Source: Haloarcula litorea
GTDB taxonomy: Archaea > Halobacteriota > Halobacteria > Halobacteriales > Haloarculaceae
Assembly (NCBI RefSeq): GCF_029338195.1
Contig: NZ_CP119779.1
Location: 372,001 to 436,000, forward strand
DNA length: 64,000 nucleotides
Reading direction: 5' to 3'
The notes beneath the pieces are model-generated. The model saw only the letters and a list, made by a program, of their open reading frames with translations, did not search any database and was not told the DNA's origin. Below are positions 41,610-50,086 of the stretch, one piece after another (position 1 is the stretch's first letter; each line of letters begins with the position of its first letter). The position numbers and the translations under genes are program-made.

Positions 41610-42479
41610 TCACGCGACGGCGATCCACGCGAGCACGACCAGCGCCGCGCCGGCGACGGTCGACCCGACCGCGTGGGTCCGCAGTTCGTCCAGCAGGTCG
41701 TGGGAGTGTTCCTCCAGCGAGCAGACCTCGTCGATCTCGCTGCCGGCCTCGCAGTTCGGCAGGAAGTCCATCGCGACGTGGAGGAAGATGCCGGCGGCGA
41801 AGCCGAAGACGACCGCGTTGGTGAGCGGCGTCTGTGGCACCGACAGCGTCGCGGCGGGGATGGCCGTGAGTCCGACCCCGGCCGCGGGCAACAGGAGCGC
41901 GGTCGCCGAGTTGTCGTTCCGGCGGAGCCGTCTGGCGGCGGCGTAGCCCGCCGGTCCCTTGTGGGAGACGATCGCCAGTCCCAGCAGGTAGCCCAGCGAC
42001 GGCATCGAGGCGTAGACGACGCCGATGATGGCACCCGCCGAGAGCGCGTGTGCCGTGATCGCCGCCGTCGTCGTGTCGAAGGAGGTGTCGAGGTGGGTCA
42101 GCCGGTGGCCGACGGTGTGGGTGCCGTAGCCGGCGACCAGCCCGGCCGCGACGCCGATACCGCCGATGCGTGCGGTGCCGGCCGCCGTCCCCAGTCCCAT
42201 CGCCTGCGGGACGAGGAACATCGCGGCCGAGGTGACCATCGCGCCGCTGGCGAGGCCGTACCCCCAGACGAGCCGGTGAGGGCTCGTCCGGGTCGCCCGC
42301 GCGCCCAGCCACGCCCCGGTGGCCATCGCGGCGAAGGCCACCCAGGAGATGACCAGCACCTTCTGGACCCCCGTCGCGACGGCCGCGGCCGACAGCGCGA
42401 CCAGCCCGACCACCCCCGCGAGGCCGAGCAGAGATGTCCGGCCACCGTTATTAAAACTAACTACGTCGTTAATAGCCAT
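41610..42479 (-). CDS. ZIP family divalent metal transporter
   Basis: The 289-residue protein has about eight membrane helices. The metal-pathway residues of ZIP proteins appear as TTAAITAHALSAGAIIGVVY (His in TM4, about residues 137-156) and AAGIFLHVAMDFLPNCEA (TM6-like). GLAIVSHKGPAGYAAAR lies between them. It probably imports Zn, Fe or Mn. The start is the ATG at 42477-42479, followed by an Asn-rich N-terminus. The promoter has TTATTACTAAC on the minus strand and the palindrome ACAGTACTGT before the start, suggesting metal regulation. Confidence 0.85.
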   Translation of the reverse strand: MAINDVVSFNNGGRTSLLGLAGVVGLVALSAAAVATGVQKVLVISWVAFAAMATGAWLGARATRTSPHRLVWGYGLASGAMVTSAAMFLVPQAMGLGTAAGTARIGGIGVAAGLVAGYGTHTVGHRLTHLDTSFDTTTAAITAHALSAGAIIGVVYASMPSLGYLLGLAIVSHKGPAGYAAARRLRRNDNSATALLLPAAGVGLTAIPAATLSVPQTPLTNAVVFGFAAGIFLHVAMDFLPNCEAGSEIDEVCSLEEHSHDLLDELRTHAVGSTVAGAALVVLAWIAVA

Positions 42480-42490
42480 TACCGTGTACC

Positions 42491-42500
42491 ACAGTACTGT
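42491..42500 (-). promoter_or_regulatory. Palindrome ACAGTACTGT at the ZIP transporter promoter
   Basis: A perfect 10-bp palindrome lies 12 bp upstream of the ZIP start codon and directly downstream of the TATA-like TTATTACTAAC (42500-42510 on the minus strand). This is where a repressor would block initiation. A metal-responsive DtxR/SirR-like regulator would fit; none is in the window. Confidence 0.5.
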
Positions 42501-42524
42501 TAGTAATAAGTCCGTCGGTCGGCC

Positions 42525-43217
42525 TCATCGGGTGGCCCGCCGGTAGTCTCCCCAGTCCAGGACCGCGCCGTCGAGGTCCGCGGCCGGGGCGTCGGTCAGT
42601 GCCCACACAACCATCCCGGCGACGTCGGCGGGGTCGCGGCCGCCCTCCCCCGAGAGGTCGGTCGCCACCTTCCCGGGGTCGACCGCGCCGACGGTCGCGT
42701 CGACGTCGGCGGCGAAGCCACGGACGACGGCCTCGGCGGCGGCCTTCGAGACGGCGTAGGAGCCGTAGCCGGGCATCCCCTGGCGGGCGACGGCCCCCGT
42801 GGGGACGACCACCCGAGCGCCGTCGGCGAGGTGGGGGACGGCCTCGCGGACGGTGGCGAACACGCCCCGGGCGTTCGTCCGCAGGTGGTCGTCGAAGGCC
42901 GCGTAGCTCTCCTCGTCCAGCGGCGTCCCGCCGGCGTCGCCGTGGTAGACGCCGGCGTTGGCGACGACGGCGTCGATCCGCCCGTCGACGCGGGCCGCCC
43001 GCTCGGCGAGTCGCTCCACGTCGAACTCGTCGCGGACGTCGGCCCTGACGGCCGTCGCCGCGCCGCCGTCGGCCTCGATCCCGTCGACTACCTCCCCCAG
43101 CGCCTCCCCGTCGCGAGCACAGCAGACGGGGTGGCCGCCCGCGCTCGCCACCGCCCGTGCGACGCCCTCGCCGATGCCTCGGCTGGCCCCGGTCACGACA
43201 ACTGTCGCGTCGTCCAT
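42525..43217 (-). CDS. Short-chain dehydrogenase/reductase (SDR) family oxidoreductase
   Basis: The 230-residue protein starts at the ATG at 43215-43217. The NAD(P) motif TVVVTGASRGIGEGVARAVA, DAVVANAGVYHGD (NAG motif) and the catalytic GYGSYAVSK (Tyr-x-x-x-Lys) are present. In the catalytic Ser position the sequence reads VVVPTGAVARQGMP, so the usual Ser is Thr or absent. The C-terminus VDPGKVATDLSGEGGRDP is typical. The substrate is unknown. It is divergent from the carotenoid operon. Confidence 0.87.
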   Translation of the reverse strand: MDDATVVVTGASRGIGEGVARAVASAGGHPVCCARDGEALGEVVDGIEADGGAATAVRADVRDEFDVERLAERAARVDGRIDAVVANAGVYHGDAGGTPLDEESYAAFDDHLRTNARGVFATVREAVPHLADGARVVVPTGAVARQGMPGYGSYAVSKAAAEAVVRGFAADVDATVGAVDPGKVATDLSGEGGRDPADVAGMVVWALTDAPAADLDGAVLDWGDYRRATR

Positions 43218-43243
43218 ACCCCAATTACCGGTGCCAGCCACAT

Positions 43244-43328
43244 CCCGGTTTGCATCGGGACGGGCGACGCCGCTCGCCTCCCCTGCCCCGGTTTGCCACA
43301 CCCACCCTGTTTGGCCACGGCTTTATCA
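43244..43328 (+). promoter_or_regulatory. Promoter of the bacterioruberin operon with repeated GTTTG boxes
   Basis: CTTTATCA (43321-43328) lies about 28 bp before the crtD ATG. Upstream are two exact copies of CCCGGTTTGC (43244-43253 and 43287-43296) and a related CCCTGTTTGGC (43305-43315). The last two share GTTTG(G)CCAC. These direct repeats are candidate binding sites for a carotenoid regulator or may serve the divergent SDR gene. Confidence 0.5.
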
Positions 43329-43352
43329 TCGCGCCGGCCCGAGAGACGCCTA

Positions 43353-44864
43353 ATGAGTGACGTGTCCGGTGAAGACGTGGTCGTCGTCGGCGGCGGGTTC
43401 GGCGGGCTCTCGGCCGCCTGTTTCCTCGCCGACGCCGGTGCCGACGTCCGGCTGCTGGAGAAGAACGACCAGCTCGGGGGCCGTGCCTCCCGGCTGGCGG
43501 CCGAGGGGTTCACCTTCGACATGGGGCCGTCGTGGTACCTGATGCCCGACGTGTTCGAGCGGTTCTTCGCCCACTTCGATCGCGAGCCCGGGGACTACTA
43601 CGAACTGGAGCGGCTCGACCCCCACTACCGGATCTTCTTCAAGGACGGCGACCGGCTGGACGTGACCGGCGACGTCGACGCGATGGCCGAGCAGTTCGAG
43701 GCCTACGAACCCGGCGCGGCCGAGGCCTTCGAGGACTACCTCGCGACCAGCGAGCGCCACTACGAGACCGCGATGGAGAAGTTCGTCTACGAGGACCGCT
43801 CGCGCCTGCGCGACTGGGTCGACCTCGACGTGATGACCGCCGCGCCGATCGGCCTGCAGCTGCTCGGATCGATGCAGGGCCACGTCGAGGACTACTTCGA
43901 GCACCCGAAGCTCCAGCAGATCATGCAGTACACGCTGGTGTTCCTGGGCGGCTCCCCGAAGAACACGCCGGCGCTGTACAACATGATGAGCCACGTCGAC
44001 TTCAACCTCGGCGTCTACTACCCGCGGCCGCTGGACGACGACGAGGCCACCGGCGGCCTCGGTACGGTCGTCGACGCCGTCGTCGAGCTGGGCGGGGAAC
44101 TCGGCGTCACATACGAGACCGGCAGCGAGGTGAGCGAGATCACGCGCCGGAAGCGGGGCTTCCTCGTCGAGACCGTCGACGGCGACGGCTACCACCCCGA
44201 CGAGGTGGTCGTCAACGCCGACTACGCCCACGCCGAGCGCGAGCTGCTGCCCGACCACGAGCGCCAGTACGACGACGGCTACTGGGACGACCGGACCTAC
44301 GCCCCCTCCGCGTTCCTGCTGTACCTCGGTGTCGAGGGCGACGTGGACCCGCTGGCCCACCACACGCTCGTGCTCCCGACCGACTGGGACCCCCACTTCG
44401 ACGCCGTCTTCGAGGACCCCGACTGGCCCGACGAACCGGCCTACTACCTCTGTGTGCCAAGCGAGACCGACGACAACGTCGCCCCGGAGGGCCACTCGAA
44501 CCTGTTCGTCTTGGTGCCCGTCGCGCCGGGCCTGCACGACGGGGAGTCGGTCCGCGAGGCGTACCGCGAGAAGATCCTGGCCGACGTGGCCGACAACACC
44601 GGCGTCGACCTGCGGGACCGCATCGTCTTCGAGGAGCAGTTCGCCGTCTCGGACTTCGGCGAGCGGTACAACGCCACCGAAGGCACGGCACTGGGACTGG
44701 CCCACACGCTCCGGCAGACCGCGCTCCTGCGCCCGAACAACCGCTCGTCGGCCGTCGACGGCCTCTACTTCACCGGCTCGTTCACGACGCCGGGCATCGG
44801 CGTCCCGATGTGTCTCATCAGCGGCGAACACACCGCCCAGCGACTGATCCGCGACAACGCATGA
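43353..44864 (+). CDS. crtD: Carotenoid 3,4-desaturase CrtD (phytoene desaturase family)
   Basis: The 503-residue FAD enzyme has the dinucleotide motif VVVVGGGFGGLSAACFLADA, then EKNDQLGGRAS and FTFDMGPSWYLMPDVFERFF. The C-terminal FAD signature is GLYFTGSFTTPGIGVPM. The family includes CrtI. Position at the head of crtD-lyeJ-cruF, the order described for Haloarcula bacterioruberin genes as recalled, points to CrtD, which introduces the 3,4 double bonds of C50 intermediates. ATGA overlap with lyeJ indicates coupling. Confidence 0.87.
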   Translation: MSDVSGEDVVVVGGGFGGLSAACFLADAGADVRLLEKNDQLGGRASRLAAEGFTFDMGPSWYLMPDVFERFFAHFDREPGDYYELERLDPHYRIFFKDGDRLDVTGDVDAMAEQFEAYEPGAAEAFEDYLATSERHYETAMEKFVYEDRSRLRDWVDLDVMTAAPIGLQLLGSMQGHVEDYFEHPKLQQIMQYTLVFLGGSPKNTPALYNMMSHVDFNLGVYYPRPLDDDEATGGLGTVVDAVVELGGELGVTYETGSEVSEITRRKRGFLVETVDGDGYHPDEVVVNADYAHAERELLPDHERQYDDGYWDDRTYAPSAFLLYLGVEGDVDPLAHHTLVLPTDWDPHFDAVFEDPDWPDEPAYYLCVPSETDDNVAPEGHSNLFVLVPVAPGLHDGESVREAYREKILADVADNTGVDLRDRIVFEEQFAVSDFGERYNATEGTALGLAHTLRQTALLRPNNRSSAVDGLYFTGSFTTPGIGVPMCLISGEHTAQRLIRDNA

Positions 44865-45739
44865 GCACCGTCACGGACCGCCTTCGGGAGGTCGCCCCCT
44901 CCGAGGAGACGCGTCCGGGCTACCTGTTCTGGCTCTCGCGGCCGCGGTTCTGGCTGTACCAGGGCGGCCCCGTCGTCGTCGGCGTCACCTACGCGGCCGA
45001 CGCCGTCGGCGAGCTGTTCTCGCCGCTTGCGGTCGCGCTGTTCCTCTACTTCACCGTCCCGGCGAACGTCTTCCTCTACGGCGTCAACGACGTCTTCGAC
45101 CGCGACGTCGACGAGCACAACCCCAAGAAAGACGAGGGCCGGGAGGTCAGCTACCGCGGCGACTCGGTCGTGTTCTGGACCATCGTCGGGACCGGGCTGC
45201 TGGCGCTCGCGTTCGTCCCGTTCCTCGCGCCGCTGGGCCTGCTGGCGCTTGGCGCGTGGGCGTTCCTCGCCGTCGAGTACTCGGCCCCGCCGCTGCGGTT
45301 CAAGACGACGCCGTTCCTCGACTCGATCTCGAACGGGCTGTACATCCTGCCGGGGGCGGTCGCCTACACGGCCATCGAAGGCGTCGCGCCGCCGATCGCG
45401 GCCGTCGTCGGCGCGTGGCTCTGGACGATGGGGATGCACACCTTCTCCGCCATCCCGGACATCGAACCCGACCGCGAGGCCGGCATCCGGACGACCGCGA
45501 CGGTGATGGGACCGAACACCTACTACTACTGTGTCATCTGCTGGCTGCTGGCCGCGTTCGCCTTCGCGATCGTCCACTGGGTGTTCGGCCTCGTCCTGCT
45601 CGTCTACCCGGCGCTCGTGTTCGGCATCCTCGGGATCGGGGTCGACATCGACGAGGCCTACTGGTGGTACCCCGCCATCAACACCCTCGTCGGAATGGTG
45701 TTCACGCTGCTGGGCCTGTGGGTGATGCTGTATGGCTGA
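44861..45739 (+). CDS. lyeJ: Lycopene elongase/hydratase LyeJ (UbiA family prenyltransferase)
   Basis: The 292-residue membrane prenyltransferase adds C5 units from dimethylallyl diphosphate to lycopene and hydrates the ends, the first step towards C50 bacterioruberin. The Asp-rich motifs are YGVNDVFDRDVDEHNPKK (about residues 73-90) and SAIPDIEPDREAGIRTTA (about 202-219). Between and after them are eight or nine hydrophobic helices. It overlaps crtD (4 bp) and cruF (8 bp). Confidence 0.93.
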   Translation: MSTVTDRLREVAPSEETRPGYLFWLSRPRFWLYQGGPVVVGVTYAADAVGELFSPLAVALFLYFTVPANVFLYGVNDVFDRDVDEHNPKKDEGREVSYRGDSVVFWTIVGTGLLALAFVPFLAPLGLLALGAWAFLAVEYSAPPLRFKTTPFLDSISNGLYILPGAVAYTAIEGVAPPIAAVVGAWLWTMGMHTFSAIPDIEPDREAGIRTTATVMGPNTYYYCVICWLLAAFAFAIVHWVFGLVLLVYPALVFGILGIGVDIDEAYWWYPAINTLVGMVFTLLGLWVMLYG

Positions 45740-46598
45740 GGCGCTGGGCTGGCCGGTCCCCGAGGACCGAGCGGAGGCCGTCGCGCGCTTCGACGCCGCC
45801 GTCCGCGAGCACCGCTTCACCATCTCGGTCGTCTTCCCCGTCGTCGGCGCGACGATGCTGCTGGCGAGCGCCGAACTCCCGGTGCCGCCGTGGCTGGCGT
45901 TCAACCCCGCGCTCGTCCTGTTCGGGACGCTCGTGATGCGGCTGCCCCTCGTCGCGGGGGTCGCTCCCCTGTTGGACCGCCGGGCGACCGCCGCCCTGCT
46001 GGCGCTGACGGCCTACTCCTACGCCATCGAGTACGTCGGCGTCACGACGGGGTGGCCCTACGGCGCGTTCACCTACGGCGTCGACCTCGGCCCGATGATA
46101 CTCGGCGAGGTGCCGCTGGGGCTGCCCGTGTTCTTCTTCCCGCTCGTGCTGAACGCCTACCTGCTGGTCCTGTTGCTGCTGGGCGAGCGGGCCGACGCGA
46201 CGCCGCTCAGGCTGCTGGCGACGCTGGCGACCGTGCTGTTGATCGACCTCGTGCTCGACCCGGGCGCGGTCGGCCTGGGGTTCTGGACCTACGAGGTCGA
46301 GCAGTTCTACGGCGTCCCGTGGTCGAACTACCGGGGCTGGCTCCTGTCGGGGACCGTCGCCGTCGTCCTGTTCGACCTGGGCTTCGACCGCGCGGGGCTG
46401 CGCCGCCGGCTCGCGGAGTGTGAGTTCATGCTCGACGACCTGGTGAGCTTCGTGCTCCTCTGGGGCACCGTCAACGCCGTCTACGCGAACTGGCTCCCCG
46501 TCGCGCTTGCGGGCCTGCTCGGGGCGGGGTTGCTGTGGACCGACCGCTTCGACTTCGACCTCTCGGAGACGCGGCTGGGGAGCGTCGTGTTGCGGTAG
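45732..46598 (+). CDS. cruF: Bisanhydrobacterioruberin hydratase CruF
   Basis: The 288-residue integral membrane protein has about seven helices. The CruF family signature is visible around YAIEYVGVTTGWPYGAFTY and PLGLPVFFFPLVLNAYLLV, and LIDLVLDPGAVGLGFWTYE. Its role is hydration of the C5 ends of bisanhydrobacterioruberin, the final step to bacterioruberin. Adjacent crtD and lyeJ make the assignment secure. The N-terminal cytosolic helix has EALGWPVPEDRAEAVARFD. Confidence 0.92.
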   Translation: MAEALGWPVPEDRAEAVARFDAAVREHRFTISVVFPVVGATMLLASAELPVPPWLAFNPALVLFGTLVMRLPLVAGVAPLLDRRATAALLALTAYSYAIEYVGVTTGWPYGAFTYGVDLGPMILGEVPLGLPVFFFPLVLNAYLLVLLLLGERADATPLRLLATLATVLLIDLVLDPGAVGLGFWTYEVEQFYGVPWSNYRGWLLSGTVAVVLFDLGFDRAGLRRRLAECEFMLDDLVSFVLLWGTVNAVYANWLPVALAGLLGAGLLWTDRFDFDLSETRLGSVVLR

Positions 46599-46603
46599 CG
46601 CGA

Positions 46604-47365
46604 CTACCGGTACACCATCGCCTGCGCGACCCGCTCGCCGCGGTAGTGACCCGGCGCTGTCGCCACCTTCGCCCGCTTGATCTCCCCGTCGAGCGCTCGC
46701 ACGCGGAACTCCCGTTCGGGCAGCGACGTCGCCTCCCGCATCAGCCGCTCGAAGCGGTCACCGGCCCGGGCCCTGTCGTCGGGGTGGAGGAACGACTCCA
46801 TCGTCCGACCCACCACGTCGGCCTCCGCGTCGGCGTTGAGGAACTCGACGGCCCGGTCGTTCGCGTACAGCGCCCGCCGGTCCTCGTCGAAGAGGACGAT
46901 GGGGATCGGGGCCGTGTCGACGAGGTTGTGGTAGCGGTCCTCGGTCCGCGAGACGGCTGTCTCGGCGCGGCTGGTCCGGACGGTGTTGCGGATCCGGTTG
47001 GCCAGGATCGCGTACTGTTCCGTCCCGCCGTCCTTCTGGAGGTACTCGGTGACGCCGGCGGAGATGGCCCGACTCGCGATCTCCTCGGAGCCCCGGCCGG
47101 TGAACAGGATGAACGGGAGGTCGGGGTAGTCGTCCCGCACCACTTCGAGGAACTCCAGGCCGTCACGGTCGGGCATGTCGTAGTCGCTGACGATGCAGTC
47201 CACCTCCGTCTCCCCCAGGGCGTTCAGCGCCTCAGTCACGCGGGCGGTCGTCTGTACGGAGAAGGCGTCGTCCTCGCGTTCGAGGAACTCCGCGACCATC
47301 TCGGCGAACCCTGGTTCGTCGTCGACGTGCAGGACCGTCACCTCGTCGACCGTGAGACTGACCAT
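46604..47365 (-). CDS. Response regulator receiver-PAS protein
   Basis: The 253-residue protein starts at the ATG at 47363-47365. A CheY-like receiver (VTVLHVDDEPGFAEMVAEFL; phosphoacceptor Asp in CIVSDYDMPDRDGLEFLEVV, about residue 59; Lys in TEYLQKDGG) is followed by one PAS domain (FDEDRRALYANDRAVEFLNA, about residues 155-253). It has no kinase or DNA-binding output, so it must pass its signal by protein contact. It converges on cruF. The window's orphan kinases are possible partners but nothing links them directly. Confidence 0.9.
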   Translation of the reverse strand: MVSLTVDEVTVLHVDDEPGFAEMVAEFLEREDDAFSVQTTARVTEALNALGETEVDCIVSDYDMPDRDGLEFLEVVRDDYPDLPFILFTGRGSEEIASRAISAGVTEYLQKDGGTEQYAILANRIRNTVRTSRAETAVSRTEDRYHNLVDTAPIPIVLFDEDRRALYANDRAVEFLNADAEADVVGRTMESFLHPDDRARAGDRFERLMREATSLPEREFRVRALDGEIKRAKVATAPGHYRGERVAQAMVYR

Positions 47366-47487
47366 GAGTAGACGTGACAGGGTCACGTTCCGTCTACGCC
47401 GGCATAAATCCGGGTACTCCGCACGGGGTCCCGGCAACGCCGCCGTTCGCCCGTGCGGTTATCCGGCTCGGCCGCCAACCGCCGGCG

Positions 47488-48591
47488 ATGACAGCGCTGT
47501 TCTCGCCGCTGGAACTGCGGGAGACGACGATCCCGAACCGCGTGACGGTGTCGCCGATGTGCCAGTACTCCTGCGAGGACCGGGACGGCCTCGCCACCGA
47601 CTGGCACCGAACCCACCTCGGCTCCCGGGCCGTCGGCGGGGCCGGCCTCGTCCTCGCGGAGGCCACCGCCGTCGAGCCGCGGGGCCGCATCTCCCCGGAG
47701 GACCTGGGGATCTGGAGCGACGACCACGCCGCCGCCCTGGAGCCCATCACCGAGCAGATCAGCCGCCAGGGCGGCGTCCCCGGCATCCAGCTGGCCCACG
47801 CCGGCCGGAAGGCGTCGACGAGGCGACCGTGGGAGGGCCACGGGCCGCTCGGTCCCGAGGAGGGCGGCTGGGACGTCGTCGGCCCCTCCGGCGAGCCCTG
47901 GCCGTGCGACGACGGCGAGGCCCCCCGGACCGAGCGGCTCGACCAGGACGGTATCGAGGCCGTGATAGACTCGTTCCGCGCGGCCGCCGAGCGCGCCCTC
48001 GACGCCGGCTTCGAGGTCGCGGAGGTCCACGCCGCCCACGGCTACCTGCTGCACGAGTTCCTGTCGCCGGTGACGAACCGCCGCGAGGACGACTACGGCG
48101 GCGGCTTCGCCGGCCGGACGCGGCTCGTCCGCGAGGTGACGGCGGCGGTCCGCGAGGTCTGGCCCGACGGCAAGCCGGTGTTCGTGCGCATCTCCGCGAC
48201 GGACTGGCTGCCCGACCGCGAGTCCTGGACGGTCGCGGACTCGGTCCGGCTCGCCGACCGCCTCCACGAGGCCGGCGCGGACCTGATCGACGTCAGCGGC
48301 GGCGGCGTCCACCCGGACTCCCGGCCCGACTACGCCGGCCCGAACTACCAGCTGCGGTACGCCGAGCGGCTCCGCGAGGAGACGGAGTCGGACGTCGCCG
48401 TGGGGGCCGTCGGCGGGATCACCACGCCCGAGCAGGCCGAGGCGATCGTCGCCAACGACCGTGCGGACCTCGCCATCGTGGGCCGGGAGCACCTCCGGGA
48501 CCCGTACTTCGCCATCCACGCGGCGGCGGCGCTGGACGCAACCGACGAGATCGAGACGCCGCCGCAGTACCGCCGCGGGTTCGGCTTCTGA
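47488..48591 (+). CDS. NADH:flavin oxidoreductase, old yellow enzyme family (YqjM-like)
   Basis: The 367-residue FMN enzyme of TIM-barrel fold begins LFSPLELRETTIPNRVTVSP, then MCQYSCEDRDG with the YqjM-type cysteine. IQLAHAGRKAST and VEVHAAHGYLLHEFLSP (substrate His pair and loop) follow, with DVSGGGVHPDSR and the phosphate-binding VGAVGGITTPEQAE. Such enzymes reduce activated C=C bonds with NAD(P)H; the natural substrate is unknown. The ATG at 47488 is chosen over the longer frame, which crosses an intergenic region. Confidence 0.92.
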   Translation: MTALFSPLELRETTIPNRVTVSPMCQYSCEDRDGLATDWHRTHLGSRAVGGAGLVLAEATAVEPRGRISPEDLGIWSDDHAAALEPITEQISRQGGVPGIQLAHAGRKASTRRPWEGHGPLGPEEGGWDVVGPSGEPWPCDDGEAPRTERLDQDGIEAVIDSFRAAAERALDAGFEVAEVHAAHGYLLHEFLSPVTNRREDDYGGGFAGRTRLVREVTAAVREVWPDGKPVFVRISATDWLPDRESWTVADSVRLADRLHEAGADLIDVSGGGVHPDSRPDYAGPNYQLRYAERLREETESDVAVGAVGGITTPEQAEAIVANDRADLAIVGREHLRDPYFAIHAAAALDATDEIETPPQYRRGFGF

Positions 48592-48618
48592 ACGGGGCGG
48601 AGCGGCCAGGCCGTCGGC

Positions 48619-49623
48619 TCACACCGTGTCGAGGTCGAGATCGACGGCCACGTAGTCCAGGATCAGCAGGGCGACCGCGCCGACGACGGCCGCACCGGCG
48701 AACGCCAGTGCCACCTCCGTCGAGAGGCCGACCTCGGTCCGGACCTCGTTGACCGGTGCGCGCAGCGCGCCGACGACGAGGCCGATGAGGAACGCCATCG
48801 TCGCCTGGCGGTTCCAGTCCAGCGCCCGTCGGACCGCCCGCGAGATGGTGAACAGCCCGACCACGCCGCCGAGGACGAACGTGACGACGACGGTGCCGTA
48901 CTCGACGACGGCGGCGAGCGGCCCGCCCGTCGCCAGTCCCACGAGCGACTCGAGGAACAGGCTGAGTGCGTCCGACATTCGGGTATACTGCCCGAGGATG
49001 ACCAGCAGCAGCGACCCGGAGATCCCCGGGAGGATCATCGCGCTGACGGCGATGGCTCCGGCGACGAACACCAGCGGGAGGCCGCCGCTCTCCAAGAACT
49101 CGACCGGCCCCGACAGCAGGAAGGCGATCACGACGCCCGCGACACCGGCGGCGGCCTGCCCGCCGGTCCGGACGGCGAGTTCGCGCAGGAGGATGACCGC
49201 CGACGCGGCGATCAGCCCGAAGAAGAAGCCGAAGAGCAGCGTCGGGTAGCGCTCGCTGGCGACGTGGACGATCCGGGTGACGACGACGATCGCGGTGAGG
49301 ACGCCGGACAGCAGCGCCAGCCCGAACCAGCCGTCGACGGCCTCCCAGACGGACAGCGCCCGGCGGACCGAGACGCCGTCGCCGGTCGGGACCAGCGCGT
49401 CGAGCAGCGACAGGGCCCGCTCGGGCGTGACGGCCGTCACCATCGCGATGAGCCGGCCGTAGATGCCGGCGATGAGGGCGATGGTGCCGCCGGAGACGCC
49501 GGGGACGGCGTCGGCACTCCCCATACAGATACCGATCGCGAAGGTCCGGAGCCACTCGCGCACCGGCGGAACGGAGCCGCGAAGGGTCGGCAGCTCCTCG
49601 GCCGTCTCGGGAGCGCTCGTCAT
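48619..49623 (-). CDS. DUF368 family membrane protein, polyprenyl-phosphate translocase-like
   Basis: The 334-residue protein has about nine membrane helices and starts at the ATG at 49621-49623. The conserved core is FAIGICMGSADAVPGVSGGT (about residues 26-45), repeated in inverted-topology style as AVSAMILPGISGSLLLVILG (about 200-219). Bacterial DUF368 proteins (PopT) have been implicated in returning undecaprenyl phosphate across the membrane. In an archaeon the cargo would be dolichyl-type phosphate, which is inference. It converges on the flavoprotein gene 27 bp away. Confidence 0.88.
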   Translation of the reverse strand: MTSAPETAEELPTLRGSVPPVREWLRTFAIGICMGSADAVPGVSGGTIALIAGIYGRLIAMVTAVTPERALSLLDALVPTGDGVSVRRALSVWEAVDGWFGLALLSGVLTAIVVVTRIVHVASERYPTLLFGFFFGLIAASAVILLRELAVRTGGQAAAGVAGVVIAFLLSGPVEFLESGGLPLVFVAGAIAVSAMILPGISGSLLLVILGQYTRMSDALSLFLESLVGLATGGPLAAVVEYGTVVVTFVLGGVVGLFTISRAVRRALDWNRQATMAFLIGLVVGALRAPVNEVRTEVGLSTEVALAFAGAAVVGAVALLILDYVAVDLDLDTV

Positions 49624-49711
49624 TACCGGACGGTCCGGCCAACGCGCGGATAGCTCTTGTGGATGGCCGGGACCGGAACCACGATGTCCCGGGCGGTCGT
49701 ACCGGTCGGAC

Positions 49712-50086
49712 ATGGTGTCGCTGGAGCTGGACCGGCCGGACGCCGTCGTGTTCGCCGGGGTCGTCCTCGCCGTGCTCTCGTCGTTTCTCGCCTGGCGGGT
49801 GGCGGCAGACACCCCGGGCGGGGCGGCGGCCGTCGGCTACGAGGGGGTCGGGTTCCTGACCGTCGTCGCCGCGCTGGCCGTGTTCGCCACCGCCGCGGTG
49901 CTGCGCCACGAGCGGACCAGCGCCCTCGTCGCCGTCGCCGGCGGCGCGGTCGTCGTCGGCGTCGCGGGCGTCGAGTACGTCCGACTGGGCGCGGCGGTCC
50001 GACCCGGGATCGGCCTCTCGCTCGCGGTCGTCGCCGGTCTCGTCCTCGCCGCCGGCGGCGTCCTGGGCGTCCGTCGCTACGACTGA
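49712..50086 (+). CDS. Small membrane protein of unknown function
   Basis: This 124-residue protein is almost entirely hydrophobic, with four predicted helices (AVVFAGVVLAVLSSFLAW, GFLTVVAALAVFATAAVL, ALVAVAGGAVVVGVAGVEYV, GLSLAVVAGLVLAAGGVLGV). A few charged residues lie in the loops. The pattern resembles small haloarchaeal membrane proteins without known role. It is divergent from DUF368 by 88 bp and overlaps the convergent Hsp20-like gene by 10 bp. The start at ATG 49712 follows a weak promoter. Confidence 0.65.
   Translation: MVSLELDRPDAVVFAGVVLAVLSSFLAWRVAADTPGGAAAVGYEGVGFLTVVAALAVFATAAVLRHERTSALVAVAGGAVVVGVAGVEYVRLGAAVRPGIGLSLAVVAGLVLAAGGVLGVRRYD

Noticed and set aside
43350-44831. 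493-codon minus-strand frame over crtD
   Set aside because: It is antisense to a well-supported CrtD with FAD motifs and has no recognisable domain.
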